Shown here: in pieces, positions 50,598-60,037 of the stretch
How positions within the stretch are numbered: the first letter of the stretch is position 1
Layout of the letters: each line of letters opens with the position of its first letter
NCBI GenBank assembly: GCA_963739395.1
Contig: CAVUAE010000002.1
Location: forward strand, 1 to 64,000
From: RBG-13-51-18 sp963739395
GTDB taxonomy: Bacteria > Chloroflexota > Dehalococcoidia > Dehalococcoidales > RBG-16-60-22
DNA length: 64,000 bases
Direction of reading: 5' to 3'
Translations under genes and position numbers: made by a program
The notes under the pieces: model-generated
Told to the model about the DNA's origin: nothing
Database searches by the model: none
The model's input: only the letters and a program-made list of their open reading frames with translations

Positions 50598-51094
50598 TGC
50601 TTCAAAAACTATCTTATGCGGTTTTTAAAACTGTGGCGGGTTGGGTGGGGATATTAGGCTCGCCTGCCGGACTACGGCGTTCTACCTTACCACAACCTAC
50701 CCAAACAAAAGCTCTGGCGGAACTTGGTCTTAACAACAATACTAAACCAGCTAAAGAATATTTCAAAGATACAATACGACGTTTCTTAGATTACTTTTCC
50801 AGTCGGCAAGTAGATTTCCCGGAAAAACTCGATTTTAGCGAGGCTACGACTTTTCAGCGTAAAGTCTGGCAAGCAACTAGACGCATTCCCTACGGACAAA
50901 CCAGAAGTTATGGTTGGATTGCCCGGCAAATAGGACAAGCGGGCGCGGCGCGGGCGGTGGGGCAGGCTTTGGGTAAAAATCCGCTGCCGATAATCGTGCC
51001 TTGCCACCGTGTATTAAGCAGTGACGGTAAGCTGGGGGGTTTTAGCGGGGGACTAAAAATAAAAAAGTATTTACTCAAGCTGGAAAAGAAATAA
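50597..51094 (+). CDS. ogt: Methylated-DNA--protein-cysteine methyltransferase
   Basis: Repairs O6-alkylguanine by moving the alkyl group to its own Cys. The 165-aa protein contains the MGMT DNA-binding domain: FQRKVWQATRRIPYGQTRSYGWIA (about 95-117), ARAVGQALGKNP (about 124) and the acceptor-Cys motif PIIVPCHRVL (about 133-142), then GGFSGGLKIKKYLL. The ATG overlaps the hpf stop. A short N-terminal part (1-55) is not part of the core domain and may be poorly conserved. Confidence 0.92.
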   Translation: MLQKLSYAVFKTVAGWVGILGSPAGLRRSTLPQPTQTKALAELGLNNNTKPAKEYFKDTIRRFLDYFSSRQVDFPEKLDFSEATTFQRKVWQATRRIPYGQTRSYGWIARQIGQAGAARAVGQALGKNPLPIIVPCHRVLSSDGKLGGFSGGLKIKKYLLKLEKK

Positions 51095-51098
51095 TGAA

Positions 51099-51899
51099 TT
51101 AATGTTCAGCATCATCACCAGGGAGTTTATCTTTATAAAACTTCTTCCTGGTTTCAGCGACGCCTCTTAACATCTGGTTGATAAAGTCCGTTTCGTATTC
51201 CTCTATTAGACCCTCGCTGGCGAAACTAAAAAATTTATTCTCCCCGATGATAATATGGTCCAGTACTTTCAGCTGCATTATCCTGCTGGCATAGACCAAC
51301 TCGCGGGTCAGGTGTTTATCGTTAGAGCTGGGCTCGATCACGCCTGAGGGGTGATTGTGGACGAAAACCAAGGCGGCAGCATTATTCTTTAATGCTCCTT
51401 CCATAACCTCACGGGGAGAGACCGCGCTACTGTTAACCGTTCCCTCTGAAAGGTCAACGGTACCAATCATCTGATGCTGGTTGCTTAAATAGAGAACCTT
51501 AAAGACCTCTTTCTTCAAACCGCGCATGGCATGGTAAAGATAATCGTAAACCTCCTGCGAAGAACGATAAAATGGCTTTTCCAGCATTTTACCGCGTAGG
51601 AACTCTCGGGCTACCTCCTGCACCAGCTTGATGCCAAAGGCATTATGAGCACCGACGCCTTTTATTTTTTGTAGCTCCTCAAGAGGGGCTTCTAAAACAC
51701 CGCGCAGCGTTTGAAACTTTTCAATGGCTTCTTTAGCGGCTGGCTTACAGTCTTTACGCGGCGTGCCCAGACTTAACAAAAGCTCGACGATTTCGTAATC
51801 ATGAAAGCCACTCAAACCGGACTTAAGGAACTTTTCCCGCAGCCTTTTTCGGTGTCCCTCATGAGTATCAACCGATGGCGTTTTTAAATTGTCCATCAT
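51099..51899 (-). CDS. radC: RadC-family JAB/JAMM-domain protein
   Basis: A 266-aa protein with an N-terminal helical/HhH region (about 30-95: VLEAPLEELQKIKGVGAHNAFGI) and a JAMM metalloprotease-like domain (about 110-235) whose metal-binding motif is VFVHNHPSGVIEPSSND (His-x-His...Asp). Despite the name, radiation repair is not its established role; the family is of uncertain function. It converges on ogt (4 bp) and lies just upstream of the M50 protease gene's reverse order (10 bp apart). Confidence 0.92.
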   Translation of the reverse strand: MMDNLKTPSVDTHEGHRKRLREKFLKSGLSGFHDYEIVELLLSLGTPRKDCKPAAKEAIEKFQTLRGVLEAPLEELQKIKGVGAHNAFGIKLVQEVAREFLRGKMLEKPFYRSSQEVYDYLYHAMRGLKKEVFKVLYLSNQHQMIGTVDLSEGTVNSSAVSPREVMEGALKNNAAALVFVHNHPSGVIEPSSNDKHLTRELVYASRIMQLKVLDHIIIGENKFFSFASEGLIEEYETDFINQMLRGVAETRKKFYKDKLPGDDAEH

Positions 51900-51909
51900 A
51901 ATTAATCTC

Positions 51910-53028
51910 TCAGTGTAGACCCAGCTCGCTATGCACCTGGATGAGATGGATAATATCGGCGCGACTTAACAGTCCGCCGCATTTTCCCTGGTCGCTAATC
52001 AGCACCTGATTAATGTCATTTTTGGCAATCAGCGTCATCGCCGTGTTTAAATTATCCTCCGGCGATACCGTATAAAGCGTCTCGCTGGTCATTATCTGCT
52101 TGACCGGTGTTGTCACCCATCTATCCTGCGGCACCTTTTTAACGTCCGTAATCGTAGCGATGCCGACCAATTTCCCATCCCGACAGACAGGCACTGCCCG
52201 GCCATGCTGTTTTTGGAAGATATTACGTACCATTTCATCTACCGTTGTTTCGGGCACGATGGTGACTGTATTAGGATTTACCAATGCTCTTACCTTGATA
52301 TGACTCAAACGCTCGCGTAGAGCAACTTCCTTACGACTGGCATCAGCCGAGCTATTAAGAAACCAGCCGATAAACGCAAACCAAAGTCCGTTAAATAAGC
52401 TAACGGATATCATCAAAAATACGCCAAGACCAATAAAAGCCCAGCCGAAGACCTGCCCTACGATACCAGCGATATCAGTGGCTCGGGTCAGATTATTCGT
52501 CGCGCCCCAGATGATGGAACGCAGCACGCGGCCGCCATCCATAGGAAATCCGGGTAGCAGGTTGAATATCCCAAGATACATATTGATTATCGCCATATAG
52601 TATAAAACCGCCGCTACCGGGGTGGTCTGATCGGCGGGGAGATAAGACAGTCCCCAGAAAATAGCCGCTAAAACCAGACTGGATACCGGACCCACGATAG
52701 CCATCATGAATTCGGCAGCTGGTTTCTTCGGCTCTTCTTCCATATTACTCACACCGCCAAGGATAAAAAGGGTAATACTATGCACTGGAATTCCTCTGGC
52801 ATTGGCGACTAGAGAATGAGAGAGTTCGTGTAAAAGAACCGAAACAAAAATCAATAGCGCGGATATCACGCCAGTTATCCAATAAGCAGCCGTACTCCAA
52901 TCAGGATACACTGAAGGAAAGTACACCATAGCGAGTGTCCAACTGAAGAAGATGAGTGCGAAAATCCAGGTATAATGAAAGCCTATAGTAATACCAGCGA
53001 TGCGAAAAAGCTTAAATGATGCTTTCAT
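51910..53028 (-). CDS. Site-2-type M50 metalloprotease with CBS domains
   Basis: Intramembrane zinc protease of 372 aa. Helix 2 carries HExxH (LLHELSHSLV, about 66-75). The third zinc ligand is in GFPMDGGRVLRSI (about 150-163; LDG-type motif). A C-terminal pair of CBS domains follows (about 245-370: PVCRDGKLVGIATITDV and LISDQGKCGGLLSRADII). This is the SpoIVFB/Rip3-like architecture, where CBS domains may sense nucleotides. Start ATG 53028. Probably cleaves a membrane-bound regulator, unknown here. Confidence 0.92.
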   Translation of the reverse strand: MKASFKLFRIAGITIGFHYTWIFALIFFSWTLAMVYFPSVYPDWSTAAYWITGVISALLIFVSVLLHELSHSLVANARGIPVHSITLFILGGVSNMEEEPKKPAAEFMMAIVGPVSSLVLAAIFWGLSYLPADQTTPVAAVLYYMAIINMYLGIFNLLPGFPMDGGRVLRSIIWGATNNLTRATDIAGIVGQVFGWAFIGLGVFLMISVSLFNGLWFAFIGWFLNSSADASRKEVALRERLSHIKVRALVNPNTVTIVPETTVDEMVRNIFQKQHGRAVPVCRDGKLVGIATITDVKKVPQDRWVTTPVKQIMTSETLYTVSPEDNLNTAMTLIAKNDINQVLISDQGKCGGLLSRADIIHLIQVHSELGLH

Positions 53029-53060
53029 ATTACCCCTCCCTACTCCCTAGTTCAGGTATA

Positions 53061-56000
53061 TCACTTAAGGGGTTCAACTTGCAACCCCGCCTCCCCTACT
53101 AGTTCGATAAGGCGCTGTTTAAGCTCAGGGGAATAACCGATCTGGAGGCTGGGTATTTTCAGCGGCACGGCATCACTGCCGTTAATGACATTTAAGCGAA
53201 CCTCGTCGCGGCCAGCATAATTTCTTAGTATAGAAACGATTTTCCCAAGGCGGTCGATATCACTCGCTTCATCATTGGTCTGGCGGATGTTGATGGTTAA
53301 ACGATGTCTGACTGCAGTCACACTGACGGGTTTCTCGACGGGGATTTCTGACTTTTTAGGCGGAGCCTTAGTGACCTGCTCTTCTCCCGCCTGGGGCGGC
53401 TGGTAAGGGCGGACGCTATCACAGCTTACCTGCGCCCGGTCATCGCGTACCCTTACTTTGCCCTGAATGACAAGTTCGTTGCCTTCTTTCCACAGTTCAT
53501 CTGTCTCCGCAAAAACTTTAGGCCAGACCATTACCTCGACCTGCCCGCTGAAATCCTCAAGAAGAGCGCTGGCGAAAGACCGTCCGTCCTTGGTGAGGAG
53601 ATATCGCGCCGAAATGACCCTGCCGGCTAAGACTATATTCTGCCCGTCTAGGTCGGAGCTAATCTCTTCGCAGAACTTAGTGTCCGGAGTACCGCTGCTG
53701 AAAACGGGACTAAACGGCTTTTCCGAAAAACTCACGCCGAGCAGCTCTTTCTCCCAGAAGGCTTTCTCTCTATCCGATACTTCCGACGGTGTTAATTCAA
53801 TCTCGGGTAAAGGCACCGAAGTCGTCTGCCCGAAAAGGTCAAACATCGTCGATTGCCCGGTATCGCGAAGTCTCTGTTCGCGCTGGGCTAAAGCTAAAAT
53901 ACGTACGACGCTATTTAATAAAGCCCCCCTATTACCCAAGCAGTCCAAGGCGCCTGCTTTTATCAGACTCTCTATCGCCCGCCGGTTAATCGCCTGTAAA
54001 TTGCCGCGACGGCAGAAGTCTTCGATAGATTTATATTCGCCATTCCGATTACGCTCATTAATCACCGGTTCAATGGCGCCAGCGCCGATATTCTTAATCG
54101 CGCCCAGCCCAAAACGAATTGCTGCAGTATTTTCGCCGTTGGTCTCAATGGAAAAAGCCAATTGACTGTGATTAATGTCTGGCGACAACACTGTTATGTC
54201 AAGGCGACGGCATTCGGTGATAGCACTAGCAGTCTTTTCCAACTCACCGGCATGGATGGTTAAAAAGGCAGTGATATATTCCGCCGTATAGTTAGCTTTA
54301 AGGTAAGCCGTCTGGTAGGCAATCAAAGCATAGCACCAGGCATGAGCCTTGTTGAAGGCATAGCCGGTAAATGGCTCGATGAGATTAAAGACCTCTTCGG
54401 TCACTTCTTCGGAGAAGCCCCGCTTTTTGGCGCCGCTGAAAAAGTTACGCTTTTCTTTTTTCACTGCTTCGGCGATTTTCTTGCCCATGGCTTTGCGGAA
54501 GATGTCCGCCTGTCCCAGACTGTAGCCGGCGAACTCCTGGACGATTAAAAGCACTTGCTCCTGATAAACGATAACGCCGTAAGTTTCTTTAAGGATATTT
54601 TCCAGCGCGGGGTGCGGATAACGTATGGGCGTACGACCGTGTTTGGCGTCGATGAAGCGCGGGATATGTTCCATCGGACCAGGACGGTATAAAGCCACCA
54701 TAGCGGCGATATCGCTGAAAACGGAGGGCTTAAGCTCTTTAATATAGCGGCGCATACCGGAGCCTTCCAGCTGAAAGACCCCGACAGTTTCACCCGCTGT
54801 TAGTAAATCAAAGGTCTTTTTATCGTCCATAGGCAGTTTATAAAGGTCGATTTCCACGCCATGCCTTTCTTTAATAATATCCCGCGCCCTGCCGAGGATG
54901 GTCAGGTTAGCCAGTCCGAGAAAGTCCATCTTCAGCAATCCGATACGGGCGATATCATTCATGGCGAACTGGGTCATAACCGCTTCCTGATTCTCCGTCT
55001 TAACACAGCGTTGGAGGGGCACATAATTCGTCAGTGGCGCTTTAGAAATAACAACACCAGCGGCGTGAGTGCTGGCATGGCGGGAAATGCCTTCGACGCG
55101 GCGGGCGGAATTGACCAGATTACGGACGATTTCATCTTGTTCATAAATAGCCCTCAACTCCTGATTCTCATCCATCGCCCGGGCGAGCGTCATGCCAGGC
55201 AAACCGGGCACCAGCCGTGCTACGCGGTCAACATCGCCATAGGTCATGCCTAAAGCCCGACCTACATCCCTTATAGCTGCCCTCGCGCCGAGAGTACCGA
55301 AGGTGATAATCTGGGCGACGTGGTCGGCGCCATATTTCTGTGTAACGTAGTTAATAACCTCGTCGCGGCGGTCGTCCTGAAAGTCCATATCGACATCAGG
55401 CATTTCCTTACGCTCAATGTTCAGAAAGCGCTCGAAAACAAGATTATATTCGAGGGGGTTGAGCGGAGTTATGCCAAGGCAGTGCAAAACGATACTTGAA
55501 GCGGCGCTGCCCCGCACGCCGAAGAGGATGTTTTGCTTTTTCGTAAACGAAATGATATCCCAAACGACCAGGATATAATTAGCGAACTGGGTTTTCTTGA
55601 TGACATCAAGCTCGTACTCGAGACGCTTTTTAATCTCCGGGGATGGGTTGGGATAATATTGCTCGAGGTTTTGGTAGCAGAGTTCAGCGAGAAACTGGTC
55701 GGGGGTTTTACCGTCGGGGATGCCGATTTCCGGCAGGTGCAGACGTCCGAACTCCATCTCCAGCTTGCACATCGCGGCGATTTTCTCGGTATTTTCCAGC
55801 GCCTGTGGGATATCTTTATAAAGCTCCGCCATCTCCTCGGGACTCTTGAGGTAAAAGAAGTCGCCCGCCATTTTCATGCGTTTTTCGTCATGAATCGTGG
55901 TGTTGGTGCCGATGCAGAGTAAAAGGTCGTGGGCGGAAGCGTCTTCTTTTTTTACGTAGTGGGTATCGTTAGTGGCGACGATAGGGATATCAAGCTCTTT

Positions 56001-56567
56001 ACTCATTTCGATGAGGTAAGTATTTATGGCTTCAACTTCCGGTATCGGATGCCGCATGATTTCCAGGTAAAAATCACCAAAGGTTTTCTTGTACCATAAC
56101 GCCGCTTCTTTGGCTTCCGCGTAGCGTCCATTAAGCACAAGATAAGCCACTTCGCCGGAGTTGCAGGCGCTTAAAGCGATGAGTCCGTCTTTATGTTTTT
56201 CTAATAATTCTTTGTCTACTCGCGGTTTGTAGTAAAACCCCTCCAACTGGGCTTTGGTAGTGAGTAGGATAAGGTTCTTATAGCCGACCTGATTTTTTAC
56301 CAGCAGAATGAGGTGGTAGCTATTTCTATCGCCAGCGTTTTTACTGGAGCGGCTGCCCGGGGCGATATAAATTTCACAGCCGATGATGGGCTTTATGCCG
56401 GCTTCTTTCGCCGCCTGATAGAACTCAATGACCCCGTACATCACACCGTGGTCGGTTATCGCCAGGGCATCCATGCCCAGTTCTTTGGTGCGGGCGACGA
56501 GCTTGGGGATAGGGCACATCCCATCCAGTAAACTGTATTCGGTATGCACATGGAGATGGGTAAACAT
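53061..56567 (-). CDS. dnaE: DNA polymerase III alpha subunit
   Basis: Replicative polymerase, 1168 aa, the normal size for DnaE. The N-terminal PHP domain has FTHLHVHTEYSLLDG and ITDHGVMYG (His/Asp metal sites kept, so proofreading by PHP is possible). The catalytic palm has PDVDMDFQDDRRDEV (about 393-407, the acidic triad). The fingers and tandem HhH follow, and the C-terminal OB-fold (about 985-1065: NIVLAGRVISARYLLTKDG in outline). Start ATG 56567. It is a single gene on the minus strand with its stop 33 bp from the M50 gene start. Confidence 0.96.
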   Translation of the reverse strand: MFTHLHVHTEYSLLDGMCPIPKLVARTKELGMDALAITDHGVMYGVIEFYQAAKEAGIKPIIGCEIYIAPGSRSSKNAGDRNSYHLILLVKNQVGYKNLILLTTKAQLEGFYYKPRVDKELLEKHKDGLIALSACNSGEVAYLVLNGRYAEAKEAALWYKKTFGDFYLEIMRHPIPEVEAINTYLIEMSKELDIPIVATNDTHYVKKEDASAHDLLLCIGTNTTIHDEKRMKMAGDFFYLKSPEEMAELYKDIPQALENTEKIAAMCKLEMEFGRLHLPEIGIPDGKTPDQFLAELCYQNLEQYYPNPSPEIKKRLEYELDVIKKTQFANYILVVWDIISFTKKQNILFGVRGSAASSIVLHCLGITPLNPLEYNLVFERFLNIERKEMPDVDMDFQDDRRDEVINYVTQKYGADHVAQIITFGTLGARAAIRDVGRALGMTYGDVDRVARLVPGLPGMTLARAMDENQELRAIYEQDEIVRNLVNSARRVEGISRHASTHAAGVVISKAPLTNYVPLQRCVKTENQEAVMTQFAMNDIARIGLLKMDFLGLANLTILGRARDIIKERHGVEIDLYKLPMDDKKTFDLLTAGETVGVFQLEGSGMRRYIKELKPSVFSDIAAMVALYRPGPMEHIPRFIDAKHGRTPIRYPHPALENILKETYGVIVYQEQVLLIVQEFAGYSLGQADIFRKAMGKKIAEAVKKEKRNFFSGAKKRGFSEEVTEEVFNLIEPFTGYAFNKAHAWCYALIAYQTAYLKANYTAEYITAFLTIHAGELEKTASAITECRRLDITVLSPDINHSQLAFSIETNGENTAAIRFGLGAIKNIGAGAIEPVINERNRNGEYKSIEDFCRRGNLQAINRRAIESLIKAGALDCLGNRGALLNSVVRILALAQREQRLRDTGQSTMFDLFGQTTSVPLPEIELTPSEVSDREKAFWEKELLGVSFSEKPFSPVFSSGTPDTKFCEEISSDLDGQNIVLAGRVISARYLLTKDGRSFASALLEDFSGQVEVMVWPKVFAETDELWKEGNELVIQGKVRVRDDRAQVSCDSVRPYQPPQAGEEQVTKAPPKKSEIPVEKPVSVTAVRHRLTINIRQTNDEASDIDRLGKIVSILRNYAGRDEVRLNVINGSDAVPLKIPSLQIGYSPELKQRLIELVGEAGLQVEPLK

Positions 56568-56642
56568 GTTCCTCCCAATGAAAGCCTAAAACGATTATAG
56601 CACAGGACTGGTTTTTTGGAGTATCATAAAAGGACTATGGTG

Positions 56643-57323
56643 ATGAAAATTATTAAAATAGTCGCCCAGTGGATTTTTATTTTGAGTCTGCCGGTGTTAC
56701 TGCTGACCGCCAGCTTAAGCGCGGCGATGAACAGTCCAATGCTTTATGAGTATGATTTTAATAAATACAACATCAGTCAAGTGACAGGACTGGACCATAC
56801 GGAGTTGACCAAAGCCGCCAAAGGATTGATAAGCTATTTCAACTCCGGTGAAGAATATATCAACGTGACCGTTATAAAAGGCGATAAACCTTTTACCCTT
56901 TTTAATGAACGCGAGGTACAGCATCTTAAGGACGTTAAGGGACTTTTCCAGCTGGACTACAAGGTACTGATTGGCACGGGTGTTTACGCTTTGGTTTTCT
57001 TGGGGATTTCTCTTTTCTGGTGGAGGGATAAAAGATTGTTGGGGTGGGGGTTATTGGGGGGAGGAATATTAACATTAGTATTGATGGCGGTGGCGGGGAT
57101 TATGATTGCCATGGACTTCGACCAGTTCTTTTTACAGTTCCACCTTTTAAGTTTCGCCAATGATTTCTGGCAGCTTAACCCAGCCACGGATTACCTACTA
57201 ATGATGTTCCCACAGGGCTTCTGGTTTGACACCACGCTCTTTTGCGCTTTAGGCACCGCCGTGGGGGCGATTATTTTAGGAGGTGTGGGGTGGTGGCTTA
57301 AGAGGAAAAGTGGTATAACATAA
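56643..57323 (+). CDS. TIGR01906-type integral membrane protein
   Basis: A protein of about 226 aa with four membrane helices (about 5-25, 110-130, 140-165 and 195-220) and an extracytoplasmic segment between the first two holding the conserved YDFNKYNISQVTGLDHTEL and ALI-like YFNSGEEYINV motifs. This matches a conserved integral-membrane family of unknown function found in Firmicutes and Chloroflexi. ATG 56643 is preferred, with AAAGGA eight bases upstream. It is divergent from dnaE. Confidence 0.8.
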   Translation: MKIIKIVAQWIFILSLPVLLLTASLSAAMNSPMLYEYDFNKYNISQVTGLDHTELTKAAKGLISYFNSGEEYINVTVIKGDKPFTLFNEREVQHLKDVKGLFQLDYKVLIGTGVYALVFLGISLFWWRDKRLLGWGLLGGGILTLVLMAVAGIMIAMDFDQFFLQFHLLSFANDFWQLNPATDYLLMMFPQGFWFDTTLFCALGTAVGAIILGGVGWWLKRKSGIT

Positions 57324-57341
57324 GGCAAGGTGAGAGAATAG

Positions 57342-58460
57342 ATGAGTCCATCAACACTTGCGCTTACAATCGTTCTAGCAGTCTTAGGTATTGCTATTAC
57401 AATTTACGTTGCTATTTGGGCAGCTTCTAAAAGTAAAAAGGATGCTAAAAACATTAAAAGCGATACACAAGATATTAAGATATATACTCAAGATATAAAA
57501 AGTGAAATTAAAACACTAAAAGACGAAGTACACGGAATTGCTGTATATCTTAATGGTCTTCCAAAACTAAAAGATAAGATTAGAAAAGATCTTTTTAATG
57601 CTGGAATGAAAGCAATGCAAGCAAACAAATTTGATGATGCTATTGATTCATTTAGAAAATGTCTTGTAGATACAAAAGAACTAAGCGAAAAAGTCGCTTT
57701 ACTTATACTTATAGGTAATTGCTCTTCATATATAAGCAAGTTTGTTGAAGCTGAGGGGCATTATAAAGAAGCCCTAGAAATAGCTAAAGAAAATGATAAT
57801 AAAGTAGGAATTTCAACATTATTAAACAACTTAGGGATGATTTATAGAATAAAAGGCGATTCCGAAAAAGCATTTGACTACCACCAACAGGCACTTAAGA
57901 TAGATAAAGATATGAATGATAAAATAAGAGAAGCCAATGCCCTTAATAATATAGGAATTCTTTTCGAAATAGAAAACGAATTAGACAAAGCTCAAGAGTA
58001 TTTACAGCAAGCTTTAGATATAGATAAGAAGGTAGATAATCAGCAAGGAATCGCAGACAATTTGAGTTGTATGGGGATCATATACCAACATAAAGGTGAA
58101 TTGAATAAAGCTTTAGAGTATTTCAAACAAGCAATTACTATTTACCAACAAGGAGGTAACCGAAGAGAAGAAGCTACCGAATTAGGTAATATTGGGGTGG
58201 TTTATGCGATGAATCATGAACCTGAGAAAGCACTAAGATATTTCAAGCGAGCTCTGATTTTAAAAAAAGATATGCGCGATCGAGTGGGAGAGGCTAATCA
58301 ACTTGGTAACATAGGAAATATTTATTGGATAAAAGGTGAAACAGATAAAGCTGACAATTTTTATAAACAAGCCTTAAAGATATTTAAAGAAATCGGTGCA
58401 GCGGAAGGTATAAGAATATCTAAAGAAAACATTAGCAGAATAGAAAAGGCTAAATCTTAG
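57342..58460 (+). CDS. Membrane-anchored TPR protein, AT-rich
   Basis: A 372-aa protein with an N-terminal membrane helix (about 6-28), a coiled segment (KNIKSDTQDIKIYTQDIKSEI), and then about seven tetratricopeptide repeats (about 100-370) of the pattern ALNNIGILFEIENELDKAQEYLQQALDID in outline. These form a protein-binding scaffold as in TPR_12/Tetratricopeptide regulators. Codon use is strongly AT-rich (AAA, ATA, GAT) compared with the genes around it, a sign of recent arrival or very fast change. It follows the TIGR01906 gene by 18 bp. No enzymatic domain seen. Confidence 0.85.
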   Translation: MSPSTLALTIVLAVLGIAITIYVAIWAASKSKKDAKNIKSDTQDIKIYTQDIKSEIKTLKDEVHGIAVYLNGLPKLKDKIRKDLFNAGMKAMQANKFDDAIDSFRKCLVDTKELSEKVALLILIGNCSSYISKFVEAEGHYKEALEIAKENDNKVGISTLLNNLGMIYRIKGDSEKAFDYHQQALKIDKDMNDKIREANALNNIGILFEIENELDKAQEYLQQALDIDKKVDNQQGIADNLSCMGIIYQHKGELNKALEYFKQAITIYQQGGNRREEATELGNIGVVYAMNHEPEKALRYFKRALILKKDMRDRVGEANQLGNIGNIYWIKGETDKADNFYKQALKIFKEIGAAEGIRISKENISRIEKAKS

Positions 58461-58506
58461 CTATCCCCTTTAGCCGTACGTAACGTCCACTGTAAAAGTT
58501 TTTATT

Positions 58507-59595
58507 CTACGTTAACATTTCTTTTTTCCGCGACGGGATAACGAAGGACACTACCAGCAAAATAACCCCGGCAACTAGTATGCCGATGGCAAGAGGCAAG
58601 CCAACTGCCGTGACGTCACTAATCAAACCCTCAACCCAGGTATTTAACGCTGGCGATGTTTCCATCCATTTCGATACCCAATCCATTATCGGCAGCATCC
58701 TCACCAGTATGATACCAACCAGGTCGATAATACCGATAATAAGTATGCTAATCCCCAGCGAACGGGCGGGAGTTTTTATACTCCAGTTAACTAAGAATAT
58801 TAAACCCACCAGAACAATCAGCAACACAATCAGCCAGATATAGTAGGTCTGGAAATAACCGATGTACTGCCTGACTTGTTGCAGAGTATGCATAATTCCG
58901 CTGTCTATAGAACTTTCATCCATAGTGTAAGAGTCGGGCATTTGGCTGATGAAATCACTAATATACCGGTTGATATATTCATCTCCCAAGTCCATGTATT
59001 GTTGGTCAAGCGGAGGGAAGTCTGGATTCTGTGCTACACCGGCAGAATACCTTAAGAACTGTTCAAGATTTTGATTACGCTCATCGGCGGGGAGAGCAGC
59101 AAGGTCAGCCGGCATAAGACTTTGAGGGAATTGTTGGATAATATCTTGTATATACTGTGACATTTCCTGGTTGGATTTACCAGTAAGCTCGTCATGTAGA
59201 TAATTCTTGGTTTCTTGCCATAAGGTATTTGTCAGATTCGCTTTCAATTCTGAAAGCGGTATGGTAATAGAAAGAGTATTGGTGTCACCAAGAAAATAAT
59301 CGTAGCCCGTATCCAGTGCAGTTTTTAACTGTGTTTTTATCCAGGGCTCCTGTTTTTCGATGACATTGTAAGCAACGTCTTTTAAGAACTCCGCTTGTTG
59401 AGGTAATTCTTTGCCAATCTGATTTTCGGCGACATTTCGTGCAATGGAGGATATCGGCAATTTATCCACCTGATTAGAAACGAAATCATAGCTAAGCACG
59501 GTGCCACGTAGCATAAAAGCAAAACAAAAAACCGCCAGAGCTATGAAGAAAATAAAACTGAAAATAAAGGTCGCGAAGCCTTTTAAAAAGCCCAT
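58507..59595 (-). CDS. Conserved membrane protein of unknown function
   Basis: A 362-aa protein. One helix lies at the N-terminus (about 8-32), then a long extracytoplasmic helical region (about 35-240) rich in Gln/Asn/Asp, then four helices (about 255-355) ending in the RKKEMLT tail. No named domain recognised; the layout resembles predicted membrane-anchored adhesion or signalling proteins of Chloroflexi. Start ATG 59595 lacks a strong ribosome site. Convergent with the TPR gene. Confidence 0.7.
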   Translation of the reverse strand: MGFLKGFATFIFSFIFFIALAVFCFAFMLRGTVLSYDFVSNQVDKLPISSIARNVAENQIGKELPQQAEFLKDVAYNVIEKQEPWIKTQLKTALDTGYDYFLGDTNTLSITIPLSELKANLTNTLWQETKNYLHDELTGKSNQEMSQYIQDIIQQFPQSLMPADLAALPADERNQNLEQFLRYSAGVAQNPDFPPLDQQYMDLGDEYINRYISDFISQMPDSYTMDESSIDSGIMHTLQQVRQYIGYFQTYYIWLIVLLIVLVGLIFLVNWSIKTPARSLGISILIIGIIDLVGIILVRMLPIMDWVSKWMETSPALNTWVEGLISDVTAVGLPLAIGILVAGVILLVVSFVIPSRKKEMLT

Positions 59596-59730
59596 CTCGT
59601 CATCTTCCTAACTAATTATAATACCCTTAGCATTTACGGTGGCATTATTCTATCACATCCAATGTCAAATTACACCTGATACTCTAGGTTGACGAGGAAA
59701 AGGGTATCTAGTAGAATTACATTGTATTAA

Positions 59731-59807
59731 GGGCGGTTAGCTCAGCTGGTTAGAGCGCCGCGTTGACATCGCGGAGGTCAGTGGTTCAAGTCCTCTACCG
59801 CCCACCA
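59731..59807 (+). tRNA. tRNA-Val(GAC)
   Basis: A 77-base gene with acceptor GGGCGGT/ACCGCCC, D-arm GCTC...GAGC, anticodon stem CCGCG/CGCGG around TTGACAT (anticodon GAC), T-arm GTGG-TTCAAGT-CC-TC (one weak pair) and encoded CCA. All arms pair well. Confidence 0.95.
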
Positions 59808-59852
59808 TAATGTATAGTAAATAGAACTCCTTTAACTCTAAAGCTTTAACTT

Positions 59853-59878
59853 AGCCCCAATTATCATGGGTTGGGGCT
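59853..59878 (+). terminator. Terminator after tRNA-Val
   Basis: AGCCCCAA (59853-59860) and TTGGGGCT (59871-59878) form an 8-bp stem followed by TATTATTTT. The rest of 59808-60037 shows no gene. Confidence 0.7.
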
Positions 59879-60037
59879 TATTATTTTAACAATCGCCGAT
59901 TATCCCATAATAGACAAATGTCATAGTTTTGTAACTTCTTTTAGCTCAATTTTATGATTATTAGAGCGCTGAATTGTCATCATTGATGTAGCCGTTTAGT
60001 ATCGTGGAGATATCAAAATAGTTGAGGAGGGTTTTTT

